A stretch of 64,000 nucleotides of DNA from Parvibaculum sp040216885 (GTDB taxonomy: Bacteria; Pseudomonadota; Alphaproteobacteria; Parvibaculales; Parvibaculaceae), in assembly GCA_040216885.1 (NCBI GenBank), contig JAVJOG010000017.1:62001-126000 (forward strand), in the 5' to 3' direction. The notes below the pieces were generated by a model. The model was not told the DNA's origin. It did no database searches and saw only the letters and a list, made by a program, of their open reading frames with translations. Both the position numbers and the translations under genes were made by a program. This document shows positions 1 through 8,263 of this stretch, in pieces (the stretch's first letter is position 1; each line of letters opens with the position of its first letter).

Positions 1-1825
1 GGCTTTCCTCAATTCGGGCGTCCGCATCAATCTCACCGACAATCGCGGCGTCGAGCCGAAATCGGTGGACCTGATGTATGAGGGCGGTCTCGAAGCCTTT
101 GTCCGCTTCCTCGACCGCACCAAGGCACCGCTGATCCAGAAGCCGATTGCAATTTCCGCCGAGCGCGACGGCATCACGGTCGAAGTCGCGATGTGGTGGA
201 ACGACAGCTATCACGAGAACGTGCTCTGCTTCACCAACAACATCCCGCAGCGCGACGGCGGCACGCATCTGGCGGGCTATCGCGGCGCGCTGACCCGTGT
301 CATCAATGCCTATGCGAATGAAAGCGGCATAGCGAAAAAGGAAAAGGTCACATTGACCGGCGACGACGCGCGCGAGGGCCTGACATGCGTGTTGTCGGTC
401 AAGGTGCCCGATCCGAAATTCTCCTCGCAGACCAAGGACAAGCTCGTCTCTTCCGAAGTGCGTCCCGTCGTCGAGGGACTCGTCAACGACGCGCTTTCGA
501 CATGGCTCGAGGAACATCCCGCCGAAGCGCGCCAGATCGTCTCCAAGGTCGTCGAGGCCGCCGCCGCCCGCGAGGCCGCGCGCAAGGCCCGCGAACTGAC
601 GCGGCGAAAGGGTGCGCTCGACGTGTCGAGCCTGCCCGGCAAGCTCGCCGACTGTCAGGAGCGCGACCCGGCGAAATCCGAACTCTTCATCGTCGAGGGC
701 GATTCGGCCGGCGGCTCCGCCAAGCAGGCGCGCGACCGTTCCAATCAGGCGGTGCTGCCGCTTCGCGGCAAGATCCTCAACGTCGAACGCGCGCGTTTCG
801 ACAAGATGCTGTCCTCCAACGAAATCGGCACGCTGATCACCGCGCTCGGCACCGGCATCGGCCGCGACGACTTCAACATCGAGAAGCTGCGCTATCACAA
901 GATCATCATCATGACCGACGCCGACGTCGACGGCGCGCATATCCGCACGCTGCTTCTGACGTTCTTCTACCGGCAGATGCCGGAAGTGATCGAGCGTGGT
1001 CATCTCTATATTGCCCAGCCGCCCCTCTACAAGGTGCGCCGCGGAACGTCGGAGACCTATCTGAAAAACGAAAAGGCGCTCAACGATTTCCTGGCGGCGA
1101 CCGGCATCGAGGACATGGTGCTGACGCTTGCCGACGGTTCGCAGCGCGCCGGCCCCGACCTTGCCGACATCGTGTCGAAGGCGCGTGCGGTCAGGACCGT
1201 GCTCGACGGCCTGCCGGGAAAGTATCCCCGCTTCGTGATCGAGCAGGCCGCGATTGCCGGTGCGCTTAATCCGAAAGCACTGGCCGAGGAGGCGCACGCA
1301 AAGGAAGCCGCCGCCTACATCGCGCGGCGTCTCGATCTGCTCTCCGAGGAGACCGAACGCGGCTGGACCGGCGAGACGACGCCCGACGGCGGGTTGCGTT
1401 TTGCTCGCGAAGTCCGCGGCGTGCGCGAGGAAGTGTCGATCGACGGACCGCTGATCGCCAGCGCCGACGCTCGGCGTCTTGACGGGTACACACCGCACCT
1501 TCAGGAAGTTTATGGAAAGGCGGCAACCTTGCGCCGCAAGGACGAAACGCATTTCATCCGCTCGCCCTCGCAGCTCTTCGACGCCATTCTGGCCGCCGGG
1601 TCCAAGGGCAATTCGGTCCAGCGCTACAAGGGCCTCGGCGAGATGAATCCCGACCAGCTATGGGAAACGACGCTCGACCGTGAGGCGCGCTCGCTGCTGC
1701 AGGTCAAGATCCGTGAACTCGACGAGGCCGACGATCTCTTCGTCAAGCTGATGGGCGACGTGGTCGAGCCGCGCCGCGATTTCATCCGCGAAAACGCCCT
1801 GAACGTGGCCAATCTCGACATTTGA
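1..1825 (+). CDS. gyrB: DNA gyrase subunit B (5' end cut off by window)
   Basis: This is the B subunit of DNA gyrase, the ATP-dependent topoisomerase that supercoils DNA together with GyrA. The frame is open from base 2, so the N-terminal ATPase domain lies outside the window and about 607 residues remain. The transducer region opens with the LNSGVRI segment. The TOPRIM domain follows with EGDSAGGSAKQARDR and the metal-binding DADVDGAHIRTL motif, and the C-terminus carries YKGLGEMNP. The stretch between the TOPRIM halves is long, matching the extra domain of Gram-negative GyrB rather than the shorter Gram-positive form. ParE is the main alternative, but GyrB is favoured by this insertion. The stop is TGA at 1823. 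Confidence 0.96.
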   Translation, partial: AFLNSGVRINLTDNRGVEPKSVDLMYEGGLEAFVRFLDRTKAPLIQKPIAISAERDGITVEVAMWWNDSYHENVLCFTNNIPQRDGGTHLAGYRGALTRVINAYANESGIAKKEKVTLTGDDAREGLTCVLSVKVPDPKFSSQTKDKLVSSEVRPVVEGLVNDALSTWLEEHPAEARQIVSKVVEAAAAREAARKARELTRRKGALDVSSLPGKLADCQERDPAKSELFIVEGDSAGGSAKQARDRSNQAVLPLRGKILNVERARFDKMLSSNEIGTLITALGTGIGRDDFNIEKLRYHKIIIMTDADVDGAHIRTLLLTFFYRQMPEVIERGHLYIAQPPLYKVRRGTSETYLKNEKALNDFLAATGIEDMVLTLADGSQRAGPDLADIVSKARAVRTVLDGLPGKYPRFVIEQAAIAGALNPKALAEEAHAKEAAAYIARRLDLLSEETERGWTGETTPDGGLRFAREVRGVREEVSIDGPLIASADARRLDGYTPHLQEVYGKAATLRRKDETHFIRSPSQLFDAILAAGSKGNSVQRYKGLGEMNPDQLWETTLDREARSLLQVKIRELDEADDLFVKLMGDVVEPRRDFIRENALNVANLDI

Positions 1826-1935
1826 CCCGGCCGCCAAAGCGTTAACAGCGCGTTAACTATCGGTGTCTAGCTTCGGGACGAAATCCCGTGCGCGGCGCAG
1901 GCGCGCCGGCGTGGCAGGACGAGGTTCGAGGCCCC

Positions 1936-4251
1936 ATGGCATCCCGCAAGCCGACAACAGGGTTCGCGCGGCGCGGCGCGGCTGACGATGGCGACTGGAC
2001 GGTTGTTCGTGTCGCCGGCCTGCGTCCGGTGCGGCTCGGGGTCGGCGCCAATGCCCCCGCCGGCGATTATGATGAGGATGACGGCGAGGACATGGCGCGC
2101 TGGGAAGACGATGCGTTCGAGGATCGCGGCATGCGCCGCCTCGAACCGTCGTTCAAACCGCGCAAGAAGCCGGCGCCGACGCCGCGCAAGCCGGCGCCAA
2201 AGCCCAAGCACCCGGCGAAAAAACCGTCATCCGCCAAAACGCCGCCCAAAGCCGCGCGCCGCAAGCCGGCCGGTAAATCGACCGCCGCCCGCAAGCGCCC
2301 GCCGTCGCGCCGGGGCGCTTTGCTCGGTACCGTGTTCTACTACGGCTCCGTGCTGGCGCTGTGGGGCGTCATCGCTTTTGGCGGTCTGCTGTTCTGGTAC
2401 GGCCTCAACCTGCCCGACACATCGAGCCTTTATAACGTCCGCCAGGCGCCGTCGATTTCGATCCGCGCCATCGACGGTCAGGTGCTGAGCCATCGCGGCG
2501 ACCTGAAAGGCGGTTACACGCTGCTGGCCGATCTGCCAGCGCATGTGCCCGCGGCAGTGCTGGCGACCGAGGACCGCCGCTTCTACTGGCATTTCGGCGT
2601 CGACCCCGTCGGCCTCGGCCGCGCCATGGTTGCGAACTATCGTGCCGGCGCCTATGTGCAGGGCGGCTCGACGATCACCCAGCAACTGGCCAAGAACCTG
2701 TTCCTGAAACCCGACCGCACGATCGCGCGCAAGATCGAGGAAATGGTGCTGGCGGTCTGGCTCGAACTGCGGTTCACCAAGGAAGAAATCCTGACGCTCT
2801 ATCTGAACCGCGTCTATTTCGGCGGCGGCGCCTATGGCATCGAAGCGGCCTCGGAGCGTTATTTCCGGAAGCCGGCCCGCGCCCTCACGTTGCCGGAGGC
2901 GGCGATGCTGGCCGGGTTGTTGAAGGCGCCGTCGCGCTATTCGCCGACCAACGACATCGATCTGGCGCGCGGCCGCGCCGCCATCGTGCTGAGCAACATG
3001 ATCGCCGCCGGCTACATCACGCCTGACGAAGCGCATCTGGCAAATGTCAGCCCCGCCTCGCTCGAAGGCTATGCGGCGCGCGGTTCGATCAACTATTTCG
3101 TCGACTGGGTGGCCGAGGCCCTGCCGGACTACGCCGGACGCTCCGCCGCCGATGTCGATGTCGTCACCACCATTGATCCGGTTCTTCAGCGCGAAGCCGA
3201 GCTTGTCATTGCTTCCATCCTCGCGAATGACGGCGACGCGATGAACGCCGGCCAGGCAGCGCTTGTTGCCATGACCCCGGACGGTGCGGTGCGCGCCATG
3301 GTCGGTGGCCGCTCCTATGCGCTGAGCCAGTTCAACCGCGCGGTCCAGGCCAAGCGCCAGCCGGGTTCGGCCTTCAAGCCTTTCGTCTATCTGGCGGCCA
3401 TCGAAAAGGGCATGAGCCCCGACACGATGCGTGTCGACCGTCCGGTGACCTATGGCGGCTGGTCGCCGTCGAACTATACCGACCGCTTCGAGGGCGAGGT
3501 CACGCTGCGCACCGCGCTGGCGAAATCGATCAACACGGTTGCCGTGCAGGTGGCGCGCGAGGTCGGCGTGCGCAACATCGTCTCGGCGGCGCGCCGTCTC
3601 GGCCTGCAGGAGGAGCTGCCGGCGAACCTTTCGCTGGCGCTCGGCTCGGGCAGCGCCACCCTGATCGAACTGACCGCCGCCTACGCGACTTTCGCCAATG
3701 GCGGCTACGGCGTCATTCCGCACGGCATCTCCGAGGTCTATGGGCAATCGGGCGAGGAACTTTATCGCCGCCACGGTTCCGGCCTCGGCCGCGTCATCGA
3801 CGAACGCACCGCCGGCGCGATGAACAACATGCTGAAGGCCGTGATGATCTACGGCACGGGCCGCAATTCGGCGCTTGGCGAGCGGCCGTCGGGCGGCAAG
3901 ACCGGCACCAGTCAGGATTTCCGCGACGCCTGGTTCATCGGCTACACCGCCGATCTCGTCGTCGGCATCTGGGTCGGCAACGACAATGGCGCGCCGATGA
4001 AGAACGTCACCGGCGGCACTCTGCCGGCGCGCATCTGGCACGATTTCATGACGCGCACACAAGGCGAAGTACCGATCGCCGAGCTTCCCGACATGGTGGT
4101 CGCGGAAGTGCCGCAGACAGCCGTCACGCCGGCATCGGCGACGGCGGGCGATACGCTCGAATATGAATGGGAAGAACCCGGCTTCTTCGACCGTCTCTTC
4201 GGCCGCGGCGAGCCGCGCCGGCCGGCCTTGCAGCCGGGCGGCCGACGCTAG
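1936..4251 (+). CDS. Class A penicillin-binding protein (PBP1 family, bifunctional)
   Basis: This inner-membrane enzyme polymerises lipid II glycan strands and cross-links them into peptidoglycan. A basic, Pro/Lys-rich cytoplasmic tail of about 125 residues precedes one membrane segment (GVIAFGGLLFWYG). The glycosyltransferase 51 domain has TEDRRFYWHFGVD and GGSTITQQLAKN. The transpeptidase domain has the SxxK serine motif in PGSAFKPF, the SxN motif in KSINTVA, and KTGTS. The OB-like domain of E. coli PBP1a seems absent, so an alphaproteobacterial PbpC-type enzyme is likely. ATG 1936 (MASRKPTT) was chosen; an in-frame GTG at 1888 would add 16 residues. The gene ends tail-to-tail with the next one, sharing the four bases CTAG. 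Confidence 0.93.
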   Translation: MASRKPTTGFARRGAADDGDWTVVRVAGLRPVRLGVGANAPAGDYDEDDGEDMARWEDDAFEDRGMRRLEPSFKPRKKPAPTPRKPAPKPKHPAKKPSSAKTPPKAARRKPAGKSTAARKRPPSRRGALLGTVFYYGSVLALWGVIAFGGLLFWYGLNLPDTSSLYNVRQAPSISIRAIDGQVLSHRGDLKGGYTLLADLPAHVPAAVLATEDRRFYWHFGVDPVGLGRAMVANYRAGAYVQGGSTITQQLAKNLFLKPDRTIARKIEEMVLAVWLELRFTKEEILTLYLNRVYFGGGAYGIEAASERYFRKPARALTLPEAAMLAGLLKAPSRYSPTNDIDLARGRAAIVLSNMIAAGYITPDEAHLANVSPASLEGYAARGSINYFVDWVAEALPDYAGRSAADVDVVTTIDPVLQREAELVIASILANDGDAMNAGQAALVAMTPDGAVRAMVGGRSYALSQFNRAVQAKRQPGSAFKPFVYLAAIEKGMSPDTMRVDRPVTYGGWSPSNYTDRFEGEVTLRTALAKSINTVAVQVAREVGVRNIVSAARRLGLQEELPANLSLALGSGSATLIELTAAYATFANGGYGVIPHGISEVYGQSGEELYRRHGSGLGRVIDERTAGAMNNMLKAVMIYGTGRNSALGERPSGGKTGTSQDFRDAWFIGYTADLVVGIWVGNDNGAPMKNVTGGTLPARIWHDFMTRTQGEVPIAELPDMVVAEVPQTAVTPASATAGDTLEYEWEEPGFFDRLFGRGEPRRPALQPGGRR

Positions 4252-5429
4252 GCGGATATTCGCCTGAAAACCGTTACCGCGAATGTCAGCAATCCGGTCG
4301 CCGCGATCGTGCCGACCATTGGCATTGCGCTCACGCCGACGCCGTGGCCCACATAAACGCCGACGCCGGCCGCCGCCGCCGCTTGCAGGAAGCCCAGCAG
4401 CGCCGACGCCGTGCCGGCGACTTCGGGAAATGGCGTCAGCGCGCCGGCCATCGCCTGCGGCATGGTGAGTCCGACCGCGAAACCATAGAGCATGACGGGT
4501 ATCACGATGGCGAGTGGCGAGGCGGTGGCAAGAATGCCGGCAAGCATGGCAAGTCCGGCGACGCCAGCCGAAGTGCCGCCGATTTTCAGCGTACCGTCTA
4601 TGCCGAGCCGCCTGACCAGCCGCCCGCCGGTCAGCGATCCGGCGATATAGCCCGTCGCCATCAGTCCGAAGCAAAGACCGTAGACGATCGGCGACAACCC
4701 GTAGAGCCCTTGCAGCACGAAGGACGAACCGGAGATGAAGGCAAAGAGGCCCGCGAAACAGGTGCTGGCGATCGCGAGATAGCGCAGGTAGCGCCGGTCG
4801 GCGATGAGCCGCCGGTAGTGGATGAAGATCGCGCGCGGCGCCGCGCTTTGCCGTCGCGCCGGCGGCAGCGTTTCGTCGAGGCTGGTCAGGACGATCACAG
4901 CGAGCACGGCGCCAAAGGCGCCCATCACGACGAAGTTCATCTTCCAGCCATAACTGGCTTCGATGACGCCGCCAAGCATCGGCGCCAGCGCCGGCACGAT
5001 GCCCATGATCGCCGCCATGCGCGCGAGCATCTGCCCTGCCGCTGGCCCGTCATAGAGATCGCGCACGACGGCGCGCGCGAGAACCACCGAGGCGCCGCCG
5101 CCGATTGCCTGGAAGAAACGCGCCGCAATCAGCTCCTCGATCGAACCGACAAAGAGCGAGGCGAAGCAGCCGGCAATGTAGAGCGTGAAGCCCGCCAGCA
5201 GCACCGGCCGCCGCCCGTAGCGGTCGGACATCGGCCCGTAGAAAAGCTGCGAGCCGGCAAAGCCGACGAGATGCGCGCTCAAGGTGAGCTGCGTCGCGCC
5301 GGTATCGGCCGCGAAGGCGAGCGCGATTGCGGGCAGCGAGGGCAGGTACATGTCGGTCGACAGCGGACCGACCGCCGTCAACGCACCGAGAAAGACGGTG
5401 AAGAGCGCGGTGCCTGGTGAAAGCTTCAT
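4248..5429 (-). CDS. Bcr/CflA-type MFS drug-efflux transporter
   Basis: This is a 393-residue major facilitator protein with about 12 hydrophobic segments. The N-terminus (STDMYLPSLPAIA) and the loop MSDRYGRRPVLLAGF are typical of the Bcr/CflA drug/H+ antiporter group (bicyclomycin, chloramphenicol, sulfonamide exporters). The real substrate cannot be read from sequence. Its ATG overlaps the stop of the upstream metallopeptidase gene by four bases (ATGA), so the two are probably co-translated. Confidence 0.88.
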   Translation of the reverse strand: MKLSPGTALFTVFLGALTAVGPLSTDMYLPSLPAIALAFAADTGATQLTLSAHLVGFAGSQLFYGPMSDRYGRRPVLLAGFTLYIAGCFASLFVGSIEELIAARFFQAIGGGASVVLARAVVRDLYDGPAAGQMLARMAAIMGIVPALAPMLGGVIEASYGWKMNFVVMGAFGAVLAVIVLTSLDETLPPARRQSAAPRAIFIHYRRLIADRRYLRYLAIASTCFAGLFAFISGSSFVLQGLYGLSPIVYGLCFGLMATGYIAGSLTGGRLVRRLGIDGTLKIGGTSAGVAGLAMLAGILATASPLAIVIPVMLYGFAVGLTMPQAMAGALTPFPEVAGTASALLGFLQAAAAAGVGVYVGHGVGVSAMPMVGTIAATGLLTFAVTVFRRISA

Positions 5430-6214
5430 CGTTCCGCGAAAATGCCGAGCGGATCGGCGCCGTAGCGGTGAAGGCCCGGGCCGTTCACCTCCAGCCAGCG
5501 CTTGGCCATCTCGTAATTCGGGATCGCGTCGGCGACGAGGTTCCAGAAACGCGGCCCGTGATTCATGTGCCTGATATGCGCGACTTCATGGGCCGCCACA
5601 TAGTCGAGTACATAGGACGGCGCGAGGATCAGCCGCCACGAGAACGACAGCGCCCGCGTCGGCGAACAGGAACCCCAGCGGGTTGTCGTGTCGCGCACCG
5701 TGATGCGCGACGGGCGGACGTCGAAAAGATCGGCATAGAACAGCGCTTGCTCGTTGAGCTCGTCGCGCGCCTTGGCCCTCAGCCAGTCGGTGACGCGGCG
5801 CTGCACGAAATCGGGATGGCCGGTGACACGGATCTCGGGCATGCCGCCGGTGTCGGCGCTGCGCACACGCCAGACCGGACCCCGCTCGAGCGCATCCTCG
5901 CGCCGCGCGCCGACATAGCGCACGATATGCTCCTTGCCGCGATAGGGAATGCGGGCCCCGTTGCGGAATGGCACCGGTGCCGGAACCTGGTGCAGTCTCT
6001 CGGCGATCCACTCGCGCTGCTCGCGGGCAAACAGAAGCGCCTTGCCGAGGCCGCGCTTCGAGGGCGTCGTGACCTGGACCGAACCGGCGGCGAGGTCGAC
6101 GCGGACGATGACGCGCTTGGCGCGCGGATTGTGGCGCACGGTCACCGGGACGGTGCGCCCGCCGATCTGGAGATGATCGAAATGGAGCGATACGGGCTTC
6201 AGCGGTTTGTTCAT
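5426..6214 (-). CDS. YgjP/SprT-like zinc metallopeptidase (DUF45)
   Basis: This is a 262-residue soluble protein of the YgjP-like family, annotated as M48-type metal-dependent hydrolase. The zinc site is visible as HEVAHIRHMNHG (HExxH plus a downstream His), preceded by TRWGSCSPTRALSFSWRLIL, which is characteristic of the family. The cellular substrate is unknown. It is first in a two-gene unit with the MFS exporter, overlapping it by ATGA. Confidence 0.9.
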   Translation of the reverse strand: MNKPLKPVSLHFDHLQIGGRTVPVTVRHNPRAKRVIVRVDLAAGSVQVTTPSKRGLGKALLFAREQREWIAERLHQVPAPVPFRNGARIPYRGKEHIVRYVGARREDALERGPVWRVRSADTGGMPEIRVTGHPDFVQRRVTDWLRAKARDELNEQALFYADLFDVRPSRITVRDTTTRWGSCSPTRALSFSWRLILAPSYVLDYVAAHEVAHIRHMNHGPRFWNLVADAIPNYEMAKRWLEVNGPGLHRYGADPLGIFAER

Positions 6215-6310
6215 AATGCGGTCGAACTCAATGCCCTCCGGGGCGGCCGGCGGGGCGATGACGGCGGTCTGGTCGTTTCTGTTCGAGGGTAGAAAAGATA
6301 GGCTCGAATC

Positions 6311-6742
6311 ATGTCAAGGATGCCACGATTTCATTTCGCTTTCGCGGTCGATGATCTTGCCCGGGCCAGAGAATTTTATGGCGGCCTTCTCGGCTGCCCG
6401 GAAGGCCGTTCGTCCGGCACCTGGGTCGACTTCGACCTTCGCGGCCATCAGATTGTCGCCCATCTGGCGCTGCCGCGCGAGCGTGCCGATGTCGCATCCA
6501 ATGCGGTCGATGGCGACGACGTGCCGGTGCCCCATTTCGGACTGATCCTCGAATGGGCCGACTGGCACGACCTGGCCGCCCGCCTGCGCGCCGCGGGCAC
6601 GCCGTTCGTCGTCAAGCCGCATATCCGTTTCAAGGGCGAGGCCGGCGAGCAGGCGACGATGTTCTTTCGCGACCCGGCCGGCAACGCTCTCGAATTCAAG
6701 GCCTTCCAGGACGAGGCGCAGATTTTTGCGCGTACCCTCTAG
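6311..6742 (+). CDS. VOC (glyoxalase/dioxygenase-fold) protein
   Basis: This 143-residue protein has one vicinal-oxygen-chelate unit: HFAFAVDDLARAREFYGGLLG at the start, and FFRDPAGNALEFKAF near the end where the metal-binding Glu usually lies. Single-module proteins of this type act as dimers with very varied functions, so no substrate is assigned. The ATG at 6311 has only a weak ribosome-binding site; a second ATG lies three codons later. It ends tail-to-tail with phaZ, again sharing CTAG. Confidence 0.85.
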   Translation: MSRMPRFHFAFAVDDLARAREFYGGLLGCPEGRSSGTWVDFDLRGHQIVAHLALPRERADVASNAVDGDDVPVPHFGLILEWADWHDLAARLRAAGTPFVVKPHIRFKGEAGEQATMFFRDPAGNALEFKAFQDEAQIFARTL

Positions 6743-7989
6743 CTTTTCGCCGGCCGCGAACCATGCGCGGCAATGAAGTCGCGCACCCGGGGCGCGATTT
6801 CGCTTTTCCAGCGCGAGCCGTTGAAGACGCCGTAATGGCCCACACCAGGCTGTTCCCAATGGGTCTTCATCGAGGCAGGCAGGTTGGTGCAGAGCTTGTG
6901 CGCCGCCTTCGTCTGCCCGACGCCCGAAATATCGTCCTTCTCGCCCTCGACCGTCATCAGCGCGGTGCGGGTGATCGCCTCCGGTCGGACCGGCCGGCCG
7001 CGATGCATGAACGCACCTTGGGGCAGCGAATGCTTGACGAAGACCTCGTCGACGGTCTGGAGGTAGAACTCCTCCGTCATGTCCATGACGGACAGATATT
7101 CATCGTAGAACTCGCGGTGTTTTTCCGCCGAGTCGCCGTCGCCCTCGACCATGTGGTCGAAATAATTCCAGTGCGCGTCCATGTGCCGGTCGAGATTCAT
7201 CGCCATGAAGCCCGACAACTGCACGAAGCCCGGATAGACGCGGCGCATGACGCCCGCATGCGGCCAGGGCACCGTCATCACGACATTGCGCTCGTACCAT
7301 TCGGTGCCGCGCTCGGTCGCAAGGCGATTGACCTCGGTCGGGCTTTCGCGCGTGTCGATCGGCCCGCCCATCAGCGTCATGCTGAGCGGCAGGCAAGGAT
7401 CGTCATTGTCGTGCATGACCGCAACGGCGGCGAAAACCGGTACCGAAGGCTGGCAGACGGCCAGCAGATGCACGTCCGGCCCGAGCAGGCGGCACATGTC
7501 GATCACATAGTCGATATAATCGTCGAGATCGAAAGAGCCTTCCGTCACAGGCACTTTTCGCGCGTCGATCCAGTCGGTGATGTAAACCTCGCAATGCGGC
7601 AGCATCGCCTCGACGGTGCCGCGCAGGAGCGTCGCATAGTGGCCGGACAGCGGCGCGACGATCACGAGTTTCGGCTGCGGCGCGATGTTCTTCAGCGCCG
7701 AAGGCTCGCGCTCGAAATGGACCAGTTTGCAGAAAGGACGTTCCCAGACGATCTTCTCGACGACCGGAACGGGCTTGCCGCCGATCTCCGTTTCATGAAG
7801 GCCGAACTCGGGTTTGCCGTAGCGCCGCGTCGTCGTCTCGAAAACGTCGAGAGCCGCGGCGAGCGTCTTGCCGGCAACCGTTTCGGCGAACGGATTGAGC
7901 GGATGCCGGAGCGCCCACAGGCCCATTTCGGCGGCGGCGCGGAACGGCGCGACGGCCGCATGGTTCATTTCGTAGATGTGATAAAGCAC
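6739..7989 (-). CDS. phaZ: Intracellular polyhydroxyalkanoate depolymerase
   Basis: This enzyme mobilises stored poly-3-hydroxybutyrate granules by thiolysis or hydrolysis. The mature N-terminus LYHIYEMNHAAVAPFRAAAE is typical of the intracellular PhaZ family. The nucleophile box reads LLAVCQPSVPV, with Cys in place of the Ser of a lipase box, as in the PhaZa1 group. GTG 7989 is chosen as start because GAGGT sits five bases upstream and the family N-terminus begins there; a longer reading to 8025 is possible but lacks conservation. A palindrome at 8028-8044 lies just upstream and suggests PHB-responsive control. Confidence 0.92.
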   Translation of the reverse strand: MLYHIYEMNHAAVAPFRAAAEMGLWALRHPLNPFAETVAGKTLAAALDVFETTTRRYGKPEFGLHETEIGGKPVPVVEKIVWERPFCKLVHFEREPSALKNIAPQPKLVIVAPLSGHYATLLRGTVEAMLPHCEVYITDWIDARKVPVTEGSFDLDDYIDYVIDMCRLLGPDVHLLAVCQPSVPVFAAVAVMHDNDDPCLPLSMTLMGGPIDTRESPTEVNRLATERGTEWYERNVVMTVPWPHAGVMRRVYPGFVQLSGFMAMNLDRHMDAHWNYFDHMVEGDGDSAEKHREFYDEYLSVMDMTEEFYLQTVDEVFVKHSLPQGAFMHRGRPVRPEAITRTALMTVEGEKDDISGVGQTKAAHKLCTNLPASMKTHWEQPGVGHYGVFNGSRWKSEIAPRVRDFIAAHGSRPAKS

Positions 7990-8027
7990 GCGGTACCTCG
8001 CATCGAACGGCCTCCGGCGCCCCACTT

Positions 8028-8044
8028 ATGTTGCGGCGCAACAT
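8028..8044. promoter_or_regulatory. PhaR-like operator upstream of phaZ
   Basis: A perfect 17-base palindrome, ATGTTGCGGCGCAACAT, sits 39 bases upstream of the phaZ start. TTGC/GCAA-type dyads of this kind are found upstream of phasin and PHB genes in alphaproteobacteria and are attributed to the PhaR repressor. The same 15-base core recurs at 61129-61143. Assignment to PhaR is inference. Confidence 0.65.
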
Positions 8045-8114
8045 CAAATGTAGGCCCTGACGCGGCGCCTACCAAGGTCTTTTTTGCAGGGCATTAAGAC
8101 CCATAATGCAGATT

Positions 8115-8143
8115 CTGTCATCGAACTGTCAAAAAACTGTCAC
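8115..8143 (+). promoter_or_regulatory. Three CTGTCAN heptamers with 11-bp period (Pho-box architecture)
   Basis: The heptamers CTGTCAT, CTGTCAA and CTGTCAC begin at 8115, 8126 and 8137, separated by four bases each. This is the spacing of PhoB-binding Pho boxes. In this orientation they point toward the 3' end of leuA, where no sense gene is seen; phaZ starts 126 bases away on the other side. Twenty-five bases are almost identical to the array at 49010-49049. Confidence 0.6.
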
Positions 8144-8216
8144 AAACAGAATTCGATGGGTCGGCGGCCGGATGTGATGAAGGTGCGACGGAGGGGCGGC
8201 GACAAGCGCAAAAAAA

Positions 8217-8240
8217 CTTGTCCCCGCCCTTGTCCCCGCT
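8217..8240. repeat. Two TTGTCCCCG units, 12-bp period
   Basis: TTGTCCCCG occurs at 8218 and 8230 with a 12-base period. The same motif (on the other strand, TTATCCCCG/TTGTCCCG) occurs in two clusters at 48937-48970 and 49075-49119, in each case near a CTGTCAN array. Confidence 0.6.
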
Positions 8241-8263
8241 TGATGCCGGAAGCGGCGTTCGCC

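Noticed and set aside
2227..4674. Very long antisense open frame (815 codons, minus) over the penicillin-binding protein gene
   Set aside because: It is a shadow caused by high GC at third positions. Its translation is Arg/Ala/His-rich with no family motif, while the plus-strand frame has full PBP motifs.
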